Shown: positions 1 to 12,340 of the stretch, in pieces
Layout of the letters: each line of letters begins with the position of its first letter
Position numbering within the stretch: position 1 is the first letter of the stretch
NCBI GenBank assembly: GCA_037349315.1
Contig: JBAIAC010000024.1
Coordinates: 34,583,501-34,647,500 of the forward strand
DNA length: 64,000 nucleotides
Source of the DNA: Chelydra serpentina
Lineage: Eukaryota; Chordata; Testudines; Chelydridae
Direction: 5' to 3'
Translations under genes and position numbers: made by a program
The notes under the pieces: generated by a model
What the model saw: only the letters and a program-made list of their open reading frames with translations
What the model was told of the DNA's origin: nothing
Databases searched by the model: none

Positions 1-50
1 CTCTGTGTAGCTCAGTAAAAGGTATTACCTCACCTACTTTGTCTCTCTCT
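1..50 (+). repeat. Truncated 3' end of a Penelope-like repeat
   Basis: The first 50 bases resemble an old interspersed repeat I recognise from reptile genomes: a short hairpin half (CTCTGTGTAGCTC), then a tail reading GGTATTACCTCACCTACTTTGTCTCTC. The GAAAGCTTG part expected between them is deleted. The assignment rests on memory of the family and the element is cut by the window edge. Confidence 0.35.
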
Positions 51-1714
51 TCAAAACAAGTGATGACTTTAATTAGGTGATGAATTGTTGATATTTCTCC
101 CATCCCTAACTTTATGCCAAGCAGAACAAGCATGTTAGAAGAAAACTACGTTAACACAGAGACTAAATGGTCTCTCTAGATGCTTAATATCTCTGTCATG
201 TTTTTTAGAGTAAATAAGTCTTTGACTATTTTTTCCGGTCCTGTTATTCAGTGTGTCCCACTGAAAACTGTTTCCTTGAGGATACCGAAACTAGAGAGGT
301 TTAACCATATCTACTGGAAATAATCAGAATACTATAGTAGTTAGGCTTCTTCTAGAAACCTTCATTTATGAACTGGCCCTGTCTAGGAGCTATCATTTTT
401 TGCTAAATAAACATATTAGCATGCCAATGCTGAAATGTTTCTCTTACAGAAGGAACAACATAAAGTATTCATTTATATTTATGGTTTACTCAGTCCTTGT
501 CTCTTATGTTTCCAGCTGTTCAGCTACCCAAATGGGCCACTTAAAAGGGAGCAACACAGTGGGCAGAAAAAGGAAATGGACAGCAGCCTGAGTTAATTCC
601 ATGAAACAGAGGGCTCGCTGTTTGGCTATATGATTTACAAGGAGTCCGTGTACTCTACATGGGGAATACGTGTGACTTGGCAGGTAGGAATGATGGAAAG
701 AAACAAGAGTTTAAGGAAAACATAGATCTCAGCAATGCGACATAACACAACTTTATTCTGTATAGCCATACAATCCTGTATTCCAAAGCATTTTGAAGAG
801 TTAAGTATAACAAGATCAAACAATAAATAAGGGCCTAGGGAAGACGAGAAATACCTGAAAAAAACATGTTTCTTGTGTAAGAATTGAGAAAATGAAGCTA
901 GCCAATAAGGTGGACTTATAAAATTGATTACATGAAAACAACAGATTTTTGTGGACGATCTGCAGAAACGTCCTGTGTGAAATTGTGTAGAATCTTTCTA
1001 AGTGGATATAGTTGTAAGCTGAAATAGAAAAGGTTAAACAATACAACATCACTTGTTCATTCACTATTATTTCAGTGCAGCTTTTACTACATGGTGTAAG
1101 TTTGCTGTAGCTTCAACAAACATTGGTATGGCTAAACGTCTAACCGAACTGCATAATTTGCAGATTTTTCTTTAACACACATGCACATACACACACATTC
1201 CTGTTCTACTTCACTAAGAAAGCGTTTTGACTTTTTATAGAGGTGACTGAGGAAACTGTATAAGGGGTTCCTTGTTTAGTAGCTGGTAACATCACGTAAC
1301 ACTTTCCATTAACATATCTGAAATATTTGTATAGGGCTTCATTTAAATCCATGGGGTTATTTGTGGAGTATGGTACTATTTAACCTGAAAATGGATGGCT
1401 CAGTCTGGCCCATAGTATTCTTCAGGAGGTTGGAGGAGAGCCATTTTTATGTCAGATCAATACAGAATCAGCCAGGCAATGAGCTCCATGCATGACCAAA
1501 TCTTATTTTATAATGATCCTAATGTCAAATTATAGTGGTTCTTGGAAGGTCACACAGCCCATGCAGCTGATTCTATTTTGCACACACAAGAAGCATATAT
1601 TTCTTCTAAAGGATACTGCTATTGTTCAGCCATTCTACTTAATTTTCCAGCTCACAACAGGAGGAAGATCCAACCACGAATGTCAAGGTGTGGGACTGAC
1701 TAATTACAAGGGCC
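51..1714. other. No gene or recognisable element
   Basis: AT-rich sequence with only short chance reading frames. I see no splice-flanked coding block, RNA gene or repeat I can name. Confidence 0.5.
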
Positions 1715-1897
1715 AGATTTTCAAAGGTATTTAGTCATCCAAATATGTAGCTAAGCACCTCCCTGGATTTTCAAAAGAGTCTAAGCATGTTAGGCCCCTA
1801 ATGTCCATTGATTTCCATGGCAATTAGGTGCCGAACCAACTTAAGTGCTTTTGAAAATCTAAGTAGGCACCTAAATCCCTTTGACAATCAGGCCCCA
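1715..1897. repeat. Ancient self-complementary interspersed repeat
   Basis: Phrases such as GATTTTCAAAAGAGTCTAAGC and CTTTTGAAAATCTAAGTAGGCACCTAAATCCC point in opposite directions around a centre near 1810, giving an imperfect hairpin. Similar sequence returns at 20965-21070, 56320-56420 and 61515-61735. This suggests an old dispersed palindromic family, not a gene. Confidence 0.5.
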
Positions 1898-2380
1898 AGC
1901 AATCAGGAGAAGTTCATTTATTTTGAGTAATGTACTTTTAACCTGCAGAGTTATTAATACTCAGAGAAGGTTTGTATGTGTATGAGGCCTGGTCTACACT
2001 ACAGAGTTAGGTCAAAACAGGCCTTAAGTTGACCTGTTAATGTACGTGTCTACGCTACCAGGTCCTTTACACCGACCTAAATTGCCTCTAATGTCAACTT
2101 CTGTAATCCACCTCTGCGAGAGGCGCAACACTTAATTCGGTTTTCATGGATTGATTGCAAGGTACTGCAGATGCAGCGTTGCGTAATTTGACTTAATTGG
2201 CCTCCAGGTGGTGTCCCACAATGCTTATCTGTGACAGCTCTGTAGATCATTCTCAACTCTGCTGCACTGCAGCCGGGTATACAGGAAACAGCCCCTCCCC
2301 TGCTAAACCCCAGGAATTTTTGATTTCCCATTTCCTGTTTGATCAGCATTGGGAGCGTGCCAGCTTGAGCACAGCTGAGC

Positions 2381-4108
2381 ATGGAGACTACACGCCCCAG
2401 AGGCGCTCCAGCCTGGTCTGCACAGGAGGTGGTGCATCTCATCGCTGTGTGGGAAGAAGAGTCTGCGCAGGCAGAGCTCCGATCCAGCAGAAGTAATGTG
2501 GACATCTATGCAAAGAACACTCGTGGAATGTAGGAGAAGGGCTACACAAGGGACACACAGCAGTGCTGTGTGAAAATAAAAGAACTTCGCCGAGTGTACC
2601 AGAAGGCAAGGGAGGCGAACAGTTGTTCTGGTGCCGAACCCTACACATGCCAGTTCTACAACGAGCTGCATGCGAGTCTCGGGGGTGATCCTACCAATAC
2701 CCCCGCAAGCAATGTGGACACCTCACAGTTGTGTGAGTCTAGGAACAACAGGGAGGACGATATGGTGGATAAGAAGGAGGAGGAGGAGAATGGGAGACAG
2801 GCAAGCAGTGGATCCATTCTCCCCGAGAGCCAGGAAATATTTTAACCCTAGAGCCCTGTGGGTCGCAGGACATCATGGTGGCCGACCGTGATGCTGGGGA
2901 AGGCACCTCTGATGAGTACACAGTTACAATCAAAGTCCAGTTAAACTTTAGAAGGCGCACACATTCGGTGGTATTGCATGTTTACTGTGAAGAAAAAGCG
3001 AGATGCTGTGGTTCTCTGCTTACAAGAGGCCGCTCCAGCTGCACAGAGGGTGACCCCCAGCTTATGTGGACTGGGATAGCCCAGGAATCCTCCATGGATA
3101 GCTTTAGGACACAATCCTTTGCAGAAGGTTTCTGAGCAGGGCAGTCATTTCTTCCACCATGGTAGGACACTTTCCCACGCAACTCCTGAATTCATTCTGC
3201 TGCATCATTACGGTACACAGCATAGCAGCATAAGGACCAGGTCTATACCCAGATTTTTGCAGCATCTCCTTCCTTTCCGCCTCTGTTACCCTCAGGAGAC
3301 TGATGTCACATAGGGTTACCTAGAGGAAACTGGGGAAATTCTAATTAAAAGTGCTCTTACAAGGGAAAAAAGAGCATGTAGATCCATCCCCACCCCCAGT
3401 CTGGATCACCAAACTATGCAGCCGCTAATGTGCCTTTAATGTTCTCGGGAGGGGTCGCTGGCAAGTAGTTTAAGTGGGTGATAGGGGACTGGGGCCCCAC
3501 ATGTGAGATTCCGCAATTTGGGAGTGAAAACGTTTCCCCCCCCCCGCCCCGTTCGTAAACAGCTTCCCATGGTGCTATGGGGAGGGGCGATTGTTCGACT
3601 AGCTACCTCTGCTCCTGACATGAGCCTGCCATCAACTTCATTAAAAGTACAGTCACCCATGACGTGGCGGGGGGGGAGCTTACTCACCATGGCTGGAACA
3701 GCAAAACGGCACAGTGAATGCCTACAGATTCTGATTGTTATGGCTTGCAACTAGTGTAATATGGGTTGTTGTCTTTTAATGAAAATAGCCTTGCTATGGT
3801 CCCTTTCTTTTTTCCCATGACTCACAGCTGGAAATGTGTCCTTCGGCATGTAATCAACACCTGAAAGCAGATTTTTGCTGATTAGAAGGAGGAGAAAGAG
3901 AACTCAGGAGGACATGTTCACCGAGATAATGAACGCCTCCGGGACAGCTGACACAGAGCTGAGAGCGTGGAGGATTTCACTGTCTGAGAAGTTGGACATG
4001 GACACGGAGAGCAGAAAAGCTTCCCATGACCATGAGAGTGCAGTGCAGGATGAGATGCTTTGGATTATGCGGAGGGAGCATACCATTCACAGACCTTTGA
4101 TGGTCTAG
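2381..4108 (+). pseudogene. Harbinger Myb/SANT-like DNA-binding protein, broken
   Basis: From the ATG at 2381 a frame runs in register to a stop at 2845 with one internal TAG near codon 51. The first part reads like a Myb/SANT-like trihelix domain (PAWSAQEVVHLIAVWEEES, then KIKELRRVYQKAREANSCSG, then the CQFYNELHASLGG block). An acidic EEEEE stretch follows, and the frame then shifts; the related phrase DAGEGTSDEY is in another frame at about 2890-2920. The expected C-terminal part, RRRRKRTQEDMFTEIM, is found near 3880-3935 and ends at 4108, with a presumed intron between. In active Harbinger elements this protein helps bring the nuclease to the transposon ends. The stop and frameshift make this copy a pseudogene. 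Confidence 0.8.
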
Positions 4109-4279
4109 AATGCAGTGTTATGTTACACAGCTGAAAATGTTTCTCCTGTTCCAACTTTACAACTCCCTTTCCCCAAGGCTAACTTTTTTTTCTGTTCTCC
4201 CGCTTTATTTATGTTTGTTAAATAAAGTAAATGGATTTGAGAAATAAATGTTATTCATTGAGTAGAACCAGTGGCTTGG

Positions 4280-5608
4280 GCCATGGGTTGGCTTTACAGG
4301 GACAGTGATACAAGCCAGGTGAAGCTTTGGGAAAGCACAATGCAGACAAGCAACTCATATTACTGTGAATCATTATTGAAACAGCTTTTCAAAGCCTCGT
4401 GGATACGCAGCGCCCCTCGCTGTACTCTTCTTATTGCCCTGGTGTTTCAAAAATGGCTGCCATGCGATCTGCCTCAACTGCCCACACCTGCAGAACATTT
4501 TCCCCCTTTTTCCCACAGATATTATGGAGCACACAGCGGGCAACTATAACCATGGGAATGTTCTCTTCACTAAGGTCCAACCTTGTTAGTAAAACTTCTC
4601 CAGTGCCCTTTTAAATGACCAAAGGTACATTCAGCCACCATTCTGCACTTGCTGAGCCTATAGTTGAACCGTTCCTTACTGCTGTCCAGATGTCCACTGT
4701 ATGGCTTCATGAGCCATGGGAGCAAGGGGTAGGCTGGGTCCCCCAGGATAACTATAGGCATCTCAATGTCATCAATGTTCATTTTATGGTCTGGAAAGAA
4801 AGTCCCGGATTGCAGCTTTTTGAACAGACCCAAGTTCCTAAAGATGCACGTGTCATAAACCTTTCCCAACCATCCTACATTGATGTCGGTGAAATGCCCC
4901 CTGTGATCCACCAGCGCTTGCAACACCATTGAAAATTATCCCTTTTGGTTTATGTACTGTTTGGCAAGTGGTCTGGTGCCTAGATAGGGATGTGCATGCC
5001 ATCTATCGCCCCACCGCAATTAGGGAACCCCATTGCGGCAAAACCATCCACTATGTCCTGAACATTTCCCAGACTCACTACCCTTCGCAGCAGAAGTGGA
5101 TTAATGGCCCTCCACGCTTGGAGCACAGCAACTCCCACGGTTGATTTACCTACTCCAAATTGATTCCCCACTGACAGGTAACTGTCTGGCATTGCAAGCT
5201 TCCAAATAGCGATTGCCACTCGCTTCTCCACTGTCAGTGCAGCTCTCATTTTTGTGTTGCTGAACTGCAGAGCAGGGGAATGCTCTGCATAAAGATCCTG
5301 AAAGGTGGCTTCTGCATTCGAAAGTTCTGCAGCCACTGCTCATCATCCCATACCTGCAAAACGATGCAGTCCCACCAGTCAGTGCTTGTTTCACGGGACC
5401 AGAAATGGTGCTCAACAGAGTTCAGCTGCTCTGTGACTGCCAGCAGCAACTGTGAATTGTTTTTTTCAATGGCTTGCTGCAGGGCTGCTTGCAGGACATC
5501 GCTATGTTCCACGTGGCGGACCCTACTTCGACTCTGGAAATACTGCACGAGAAGGTGCGAAGTGGTTGAGATGCTCACAGCAAGAGTGCACAACCGAGCA
5601 GGCTCCAT
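4280..5608 (-). pseudogene. HARBI1-like DDE nuclease (Harbinger transposase), broken
   Basis: The likely start is the ATG at 5608 (MEPARLCTL), the usual beginning of this reptile transposase. The chain continues through TDWWDCIVLQVWDDEQWL, a frameshift near 5300, then MRAALTVEKRVAIAIWKLA and GNQFGVGKSTVG, the GGAIDGMHIPI block with the first catalytic Asp, GWLGKVYDTCIFRN with the second Asp, ILGDPAYPLLPWLMKPY, and ECTFGHLKGHWR with the catalytic Glu. Another frame break near 4570 separates a tail that still reads NIPMVIVARCVLHNICGKKG before stops appear near 4430. The DDE_Tnp_4 residues are mostly visible, but several frame breaks rule out a functional product. Confidence 0.85.
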
Positions 5609-6095
5609 GCTTCTGGGGTTATGGCATATGCGCGGTGGATTTAAGGCCCGAAAGCCACTGGGTTGTTTGCCGTTGATATGAGGGAGGGAGCACAGTGCAT
5701 CATGGGATGCTGATGCAGTGTTCCCATTCTGCCCAGCAACAATGTTTTGGTTCCATGCGGCATTGCACAAACTTCCCAAAACACACTGTAGCAAGTTGCA
5801 CTTTGGGATAGCTACCCACGATGCACTGCTTTGTGCATCGATGCAGGCGCTGCTAGTGAGGACACACTCCATTGAGACAATGAGCATGTGTGGCCATGCA
5901 CAATCGACTTAATTCGGAGGCTCAAGGTCAAATTAGATAAAGTCAACTTAATTTTGTAGTGTAGACAAGCCCTTAGCCTAATTGGTAGTCACTGCTCCTT
6001 TCTTTAGAACTCCGTCAGCAGGTGGCAAATTTCCAAATATCTTTGTGATTTCTGTCTTTTTTTTCTCCTGAGTTTGGATACAGTGTCAGTTTTAC

Positions 6096-6175
6096 TATGT
6101 TATTATTGGTATTGTGGTAGGGCCTAGAGGCCCCAGTAATGGACGAGGCCACACTATGCTGTCCAATTATAATCA
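6096..6175 (-). repeat. Old LINE/MIR-type 3' tail fragment
   Basis: The order of phrases TTATTATTGGTATTGTGGTAGGGCCTAGAGG and CCAGTAATGGACGAGG matches, on the opposite strand, the LINE-like 3' tail also seen at 11455-11565 and 31050-31155, and the sequence at 39345-39470. Degraded; family name uncertain. Confidence 0.4.
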
Positions 6176-6255
6176 GTTAGCATATATTTGCTATATGAAA
6201 TGAACATTTGCTTGACTAAGTTGAGAACTTGGCCAGACTTTCTATGGGTATAGTG

Positions 6256-6895
6256 AGGGCCCTACCACATTCACAGCCATGAAAAATGCATCACGGACCA
6301 TGAAATCTGGTCTCCCCCTATGAAATCCGGTCTTTTGTGTGTTTTTACCCTATACTATACCAATTTCACAGAGGAAACCAGAGTCTTGACCCAAAAGGGA
6401 GTTGCTGGGGTCACAAGGTTATTTTAGGGGAGGATTGTGGTATGGCCACCCTTATTTCTATGCTGCCTTCAGAATGGGCGGCTGGAGAGCGGCGGCTGTT
6501 GACTGGGTGCCCAGTTCTGAAGGCAGCACTCCATCAGCAGCAGCACAGAAGTAAGGGTGCCAATACCACACCATGCCACCCTTACGTCTGTGCTGCTGCT
6601 GGCGGTGGCTCTGCCTTCAGAGCTGGGATCCCAGCCAGCAGCTGCTGCTCTCCAGCTGCCCAGCTCTGAAGGTAGCACCATTGCCTGCAGCAGTGCAGAA
6701 GTAGGTGTAGCAGTACCACAACCCCCCCCCCATAACCTTGCGACCCCCCCGCAACTCCATTTTGAGTCAGGACCCCTACAGTTACAACACCGTGACATTT
6801 CAGATTTAAATAACTGAAATCATGAAAATTACTATTTTTAAAACCCTATGACCGTGAAATTGACCAAAATGGATGTGAATTTGTTAGGGCCTTAT
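6256..6895. mobile_element. Non-autonomous DNA transposon with 8-bp target duplication
   Basis: The element begins AGGGCCCTACCACATTCAC and ends with the approximate inverse (GTGAATTTGTTAGGGCCTTAT). It is flanked on both sides by GTATAGTG (6248-6255 and 6896-6903), a perfect 8-bp direct repeat expected of hAT-type (or P-type) insertion. The interior is made of GC-rich inverted segments such as CTGCCTTCAGA...GCTGGG and its complement, so it can fold extensively. It codes for nothing credible. Confidence 0.75.
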
Positions 6896-6928
6896 GTATA
6901 GTGTTTCAAGGACACACGTTTGAAATCC

Positions 6929-7290
6929 CACGGGGGGAAAATGGTGGGTGCTGAGCACCCGTCAGCAGCCCCCCATCAGCTTCCCACCCATCCACCCCCA
7001 GCACTTCCCATCTGCTGGCGGGTCCCACGGATCAGCACCTCCTCCTCCCTCCCCGTGCCTCTTGCCCACTGCAAACAGCTGTTTTGCGGCATGCAGGAGG
7101 CTGGGGGGGGAAGGGGAGGAGCGAGGACGTTGCATGCTCAGGGGAGGGGGCGAAACTGGGTGGGAAGAGGTGGGGCGGGAAGAGGTGGGATGGGGGTGGG
7201 GCCTTGGGAAAGGGGTGGAGTGGGGGCTGGGCCTGGGACAGTGCCAGGGGTTGGGCACCCCCCACCCTTTGGAAAGTCAGTGCCTGTGAC
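6929..7290. repeat. GC-rich non-autonomous transposon, right-hand portion
   Basis: Starts with GGTGGGTGCTGAGCACCCGTCAGCAGCC and ends with GGAAAGTCAGTGCCTGTGACTG. The head matches sequence inside 39902-40075, whose outer left end (CATAGGTGCTGACT) is the approximate inverse of this right end. The two loci therefore appear to show opposite ends of one family. The long open frames on both strands come from G/C-rich low complexity. Confidence 0.55.
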
Positions 7291-10200
7291 TGGAAATATA
7301 AACTAAAATTAAATTCTATTATATGCCATTCATTAGCTATAAATAATCTCTAAAAATGTAATTATCAGTTGTAAATAAACATAAATTAAATTACACAAAT
7401 TCAATTACATTTTAGTTCATTGGGCATTGAAAGGGACTAAATCAAGTAAGTTAAATTTATCAGCTATTGGCTTGATCCTCAATGACATCAATTGCTATAG
7501 TCTATTTTGTTACTTAATAGTTTCTCATGCATATTTCTCATGGACTGGTCATCACAATGGGGTTGGAATGCCTCATGGGTCCTCCATGAAATATACCATC
7601 TTGGTTCTCCTGTGAAATGACCAAATTACAGAAATGTTCAGGTGGCAGATAAGAGATAAGCAGTCACTGTGTAAAATAATACTTGAAGGTAAGATACACC
7701 AGCAATAACCATGGACCTCTCACCCTGATCTGACATTCCCAAAAGAACTGCAGCCAAAAGACTGAGCTTTCATAAGCCATGAAATGTGATGACCATGCCA
7801 GTAAATCAGTATTCCTGGTACTGTAAGGTTATTGGAGAAGACAAAGCCTCCTAATAAGGCAGCTTCCCTGTGGATAAACAAATGTATGAGTACTAAAAGA
7901 ATTGTCCTTCCAGCAAACTAGTAAATTCTGCCATCTCTGCAGGTAGCTAAATCTCATGGGAGCTATCTATGATATAATCTGCGTAAAGTATGTAGAGCCA
8001 GGTTTATTTAATCTCATTAGATGCTTCTTTGTAACAACGATTTCAGGGGTGACCCAATAATTTTTATTCTAAACCATTCAGAACTTCTCAAATATGTAAA
8101 TGATTTGGCAAAGACACCCAACCATCCTTTCTACTGCTGTCCGCACCGGAACGATAGATATTTGGGGGTAGAGAGGGTTATAATTCAGATGTGCAGCTGA
8201 TTCAACACATTCAGTTCTTTGATATACATAAGTAGCATTTGGTAATTTTTCAAGAGAGAATATGTGCATCGTATGTTGTCATATGGAGCTACCTTTTGAT
8301 TAGTTCCACCCTTTTTTCCCAGCACACCTCCATACTCTTTCTCCCCAGGCCTTTTCTCAGAAGGACAGTTCCTGCCCTTGTATAACTGCCAAGCTCTTTG
8401 AGATGAACTCTCTATTGGAAACAGCAGAATACGACTTGGATGTAAAGTAGAAAACAAAGCCAAGAAAAGTGCTTCCACTGTGAAAAGCCCTTAGAAACAA
8501 TGAGTTGATATCACATAAGAGACTGCAAAATAGTCTGACAACCTACGGCGAGATAATAGGTATTATTAATGCCTGCCACACCCAACTTTTCATTTCACAG
8601 GCCAGGTGAATAAGGTTCTTCTTTGCAACTGTAAGCTAAGCTACACCTCTACGATTCCATTTGAGTGTAGGAGGGGGCTCCCTTTTAGAAATATTACACC
8701 ATATTTGGAAGCTGACACCCTCCTAATGATATGATTAGTCACTTAGCAATCCCAGTGTTGTTGTTTCTAGTTTCTAAGCTCCATTTTTAGGAATCTGGTC
8801 TTAGATGGTCTCAGGGATAAGAACTGCTTCAGTTTGTTTTCTCTCACATTCTGTTTATATTTTATTTTTACTTTCTTTTAATGTTATCACTTTTCAGAAA
8901 TAGCCTCATTATGGAATAACATTTCAAGCACGTTTTTCTACCTTCTGAACTTCACTTATTCTTAAAAATTTTCTTTCTAGACTTTCTGAACTCATTTCAC
9001 TGAGGTTTTATCGCCAGCTACTTTCTTGTGTCTTTTAATCTCACTAATAAAAAATCCAGGTTAGGCCATTTTAGAGCTTGTATGTTGTGCTTTCCATCCT
9101 GACTCAACCGTGGGGAATTAATTGTCTAAAATCCATTTGCTTTCTCTATGTTTGGCAGACAACTGCTTCAGAGTCCCCTGTGTGTGTGGTTGGCTTTGGG
9201 GTGTTTTTGGATTAGGGTTCAAAGTAAAAAAAACAGTAAATGGTTTTGGAAGTAACTCAGAGCCCCATAGTAGAGTCAAGTGTGTGTCTCAAGCTTGCTG
9301 CTTTGCTCTGTGGCTTGGGAATGGTGCAGAACAGCTCTCCTCTGACCTCTGAGCAAACTTGAGGGTAGCTGGAAGAAGCCCAGGGCTCCATGGCTAGAAG
9401 AATTGTTGACTCAGTGTGGGGTTATTAAGAGCAAAATGGGGGGAAAGAGTGGCTATCCTTGGGGTGCTGTGAGATCTACTCCTAAAAATAATTATAGGTT
9501 AAGCCTGATGAAACAATTCAAAACAGGATGTGCTGAAGCATACAGCCTTCCCTCTGCAGCTCTCCCACACGTAGCTGGTGTTTGGCAAAGCTCTATCTAC
9601 ACCTGCATCAGGGTAAACAGCTGCAGGTCCGTGGTATGAGAACACCACAAATGCTACGCATTTCTTTTTAGAGTTTGGGTGGTGGTTGTTCTAAATATTG
9701 GATATCGAGAGTTATCGTGTGAGTGTGGTGTTTCTCTCTCCATCTCCATTCTCCTCTCCCCTTTAAGCCTACCAGTTGTGTACCCACAACCCTGGTAATT
9801 GAACTCATGCAGCTGATAGGATAGATAACAAGAATGTATTGGCCCATGTTGCTTTTCTTTTCATAATTACTGTGTCTCTACTAGTCTTTGGACACCAAAT
9901 AAGTAAAAATCTCTGTCGGATTATTGTTACTTCACTGATACTGATTGCTTTCTTTAGGAGGATGAAGATTAATCATCCTCCCATGTCACAATATTAAATT
10001 TACTCAGAGTTGCACCCAGTTCCAAATTTGTCACTACTTTGAAAAATCCAAGTCAGCAACTTTCCATATTGTACAGAGCATCTGGATTCCCTGGTGTTGG
10101 TCTCATGTTATCCAACATTCCTGCTGTACATCAGATGGGTGAAAACTGAAAAGGTTCTAATTAAAATGAGAACCAACTCAGAAGTTCGCCCATCCTTTGA

Positions 10201-10582
10201 ACTGAGTGTGAACTTTACCCCGGCACTTCCTGTTTTAGTGGTTACAGGGGAAGAAATAATTATTTACTATTGTTAGCATTTCTAAAGCACTCATGGCCAT
10301 AGTGTCTAGGCACTATTATGTAACTTTAGGAAAGAGACAAGTTCTTTCACTTTCCCCTTTGAATTAAAGATGTTTACTTCAGAGAAGTTACGTCCAGGTG
10401 GTTATTTCCAGGAGTAGCATGGCCAGTCTGCAGCAATTTAATGGCTCATATTCTAGGAGCAAGCCTGACGAATAAAGCAAGGGTGGCAAGAACTCTTGGT
10501 CAGTCTCAACTCTGTTGACAGTGAATTCCACAGCTGAGAACACTCTTTCCTTTTCTAATCACCAAAACAGCAGGGCTAGTTG
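7291..10582. other. No gene or nameable element
   Basis: About 3.3 kb of AT-rich sequence with only short unsupported frames. No splice-bounded coding block, RNA gene, or transposon end was recognised. Degraded repeats below my recognition limit are likely. Confidence 0.45.
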
Positions 10583-10855
10583 CAGTGTTGCCAAACACAA
10601 CCATTCAAAAGTCATGAGATTTTAAAAAATAATAATAATAAATGTTGTGTTCTTTTTCTTTGCCTTCTGGTTTCTGAGTCTTTAGGGTGAGCTCAGGTCA
10701 CATTTTCCAACTTGTCTTTGCAAGCTTGAGGGCTAGAAACTTACTGCTTTTAAAAATGAAAACTGAGACTCTCATATAACTGCTTGACTTTAGGAGCTGG
10801 GGCTGAAAGAAAAGCACCAGAAATGGTGAGATTCCTGATTAAATCTTGAGAGGTG
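10583..10855. repeat. Old hAT-type non-autonomous repeat (CAGTGTTGCCAA end)
   Basis: Begins CAGTGTTGCCAAACACAACC and shares an ordered set of phrases (AAAGTCATG, TTTGCCTTCTGGTTT, GAGTCTTTAGG, GAGGGCTAGAAACTT, GCTGGGGCT) with 29222-29813, which ends in the inverse GTTGGCAACAC. The CAGTG-type end is typical of hAT elements. No coding sequence. Confidence 0.55.
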
Positions 10856-10859
10856 GTGA

Positions 10860-11045
10860 AGCACTAGAATGGGTTACCTAGAGAGGTGGTGGAATCTCCA
10901 TCCTTAGAGGTTTTTAAGGCCCGGCTTGACAAAGCCCTGGCTGGGATGATTTAGTTGGGGTTGGTCCTGCTTTGAGCAGGGGGTTGGACTAGATGACCTC
11001 CTGAGGTCCCTTCCATCCCTGAGATTCTATGATTCTATGAGATGA
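10860..11045 (+). mobile_element. CR1 LINE, 3' end only
   Basis: Contains the CR1 3' region (GGTTGGACTAGATGACCTCC, then GAGGTCCCTTCCATCCCTGA) and ends in two copies of the ATTCTATGA terminal repeat. It is severely 5'-truncated, as is usual for CR1. The last 80 bases are nearly the same as the tail of the SINE at 41554-41733. Confidence 0.9.
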
Positions 11046-11454
11046 GCCGCTCAAACAGTTCTCTCTTCAGAGCTCTGTCCTCCTCCCTTAGTCACTGTTC
11101 CTGTCTAGGAACTGCCTAGGAAGTGCCTGCTCCCATGCTGGAACCCTGTCCTCCAGCAGTGCAGCAAGCCTCAGCCTGTCCTGCCTGTGGGCATGCCTTT
11201 CCTCCAGGCTTCAGTCCCTCTGCTCCGGGTACGGGACCTGCTTGTTGGCCTGCTCAAGAACTTCAACCATCAGTTCATCACAGAAGAAACATTTCCTCTT
11301 GGAACGGTCTGTGAAGAAACATTGGGCCAAGCTGAATACATGGAAACTGGAGTGCAAATCACATGCATACCAAGGACTTAGGACACTAAACAGATCATGA
11401 AATCTTATAATACTAAATTATGAGGGGAAATTTGCCTCTTGTCTTTCTGTTTCC

Positions 11455-11565
11455 ATCTTCTACATTGTAAGTCTTCTGGGACAAGGACTGGTTTTATATT
11501 TGTATCTTGTACAGTGCTGAGTACAGGCTGTCACCTGATGAATAATAATAGTAATAGCTGACATA
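11455..11565 (+). repeat. LINE 3' tail (L2/CR1 clade)
   Basis: Phrases ATTGTAAGTCTTCTGGGACAAGG, TTGTACAGTGCTGAG and a terminal AATAATAATA match the general layout of ancient L2/CR1-type 3' tails. The same layout is found at 31050-31155. Confidence 0.5.
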
Positions 11566-11609
11566 ACTCAGCTAGGGTCACTGAGCCATCAAAAAGCCCC
11601 TGGCTTCAC

Positions 11610-12340
11610 TAGTCCGAATTCTGAAACCAAATGGATACACCTGTTTTGCAGGGGTTACCATAAAAGGAATAGTCATTGTGGCAGATGCCTTTCCAATACC
11701 CAGAATAGATTATTTAAAGGAGAAGCTGGGGCTGGTCTAGAATGTGACCAGGCTAGAGTCTGCTATTGTAAAATTAAATTAGATCACACGGGTTCCTGAT
11801 GTTGTCTGTCAGCATGAAGAATGCGCTAGCTACATTGTGGAGGCTGATTAATGGAGTGCTGACAGGTCTGGACAAATTTGCAGTGGCCTATAACAACAGC
11901 ATAGCCATGTATAGTCAGAAACCGGACGCTTTCTTACCACACACAAGAACAGAGTTTATCAGGAGGACCTGATGCTCAAGATAGAAAAATGTGAGCTTGG
12001 CATGGCTGAGATAGCACATATAGGACACACCGTGGGGAGTGGATAATCTAAACTGGAACCAGGAAGGTAGAGACTCTTAAAAACTGGCCCATACCCACCA
12101 CTAAATGCCAGATGAAGGTTTGCGCAGGGACAGCAGCTAACGCTGCAGTTTTGTGAGTAATGCCATCTTTATCACTGCTCCTCAAATGTGAGGAAGAAGA
12201 AAATGCCCTACAAGTCTGGATGGGAGGCCAAATATGAACAGGTATTTACAATCCTCAAAGAAGGGCTTGCAGATTTCCAATGTTCATGCTCTCAAGTTTG
12301 ATCTAGAGATGTGTTCAGCCAGGCGGCTGAAGAAGGGCAG
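11610..12340 (+). pseudogene. Ty3/gypsy reverse transcriptase relic
   Basis: In broken frames the sequence reads like the reverse transcriptase of a Ty3/gypsy LTR retrotransposon: VADAFPIPRIDYLKEKLG near 11678-11732, then ALATLWRLINGVLTGLDKF and AVAYNNSIAMYSQ near 11820-11925, a CELGMAE block with GHTVGSG near 11990-12040, and an ILKEGLADF block near 12250. The place of the catalytic YxDD motif is YNNS, so both active-site aspartates are lost. There are several stops and frameshifts, and no LTRs were recognised. This is an old dead fragment. Confidence 0.75.

Larger units (their letters stand above)
1986..5972. mobile_element. PIF/Harbinger DNA transposon, decayed, about 4 kb
   Basis: The two ends are inverted copies: GGCCTGGTCTACACTACA on the left and, read from the other strand, GGGCTTGTCTACACTACA on the right, followed by further matching sequence. 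The right end is followed by TTA and the left preceded by TGA, compatible with a mutated 3-bp target duplication of the TTA/TAA type used by Harbinger elements. Inside lie remnants of the two Harbinger genes in opposite orientation: a Myb/SANT-like DNA-binding protein (plus strand) and a HARBI1-like DDE nuclease (minus strand). Both are broken, so the copy is not expected to move on its own. It could be a source family for the short MITEs with similar GTCTACACT ends elsewhere in the window. Confidence 0.88.

Noticed and set aside
2077..2505. Minus-strand frame of 142 codons
   Set aside because: It lies opposite the Harbinger Myb-like relic and has no family features; a shadow of transposon sequence.
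6948..7306. Overlapping long frames on both strands (98-128 codons)
   Set aside because: They arise from G-rich/C-rich low-complexity sequence of a non-autonomous transposon; several frames are open at once.
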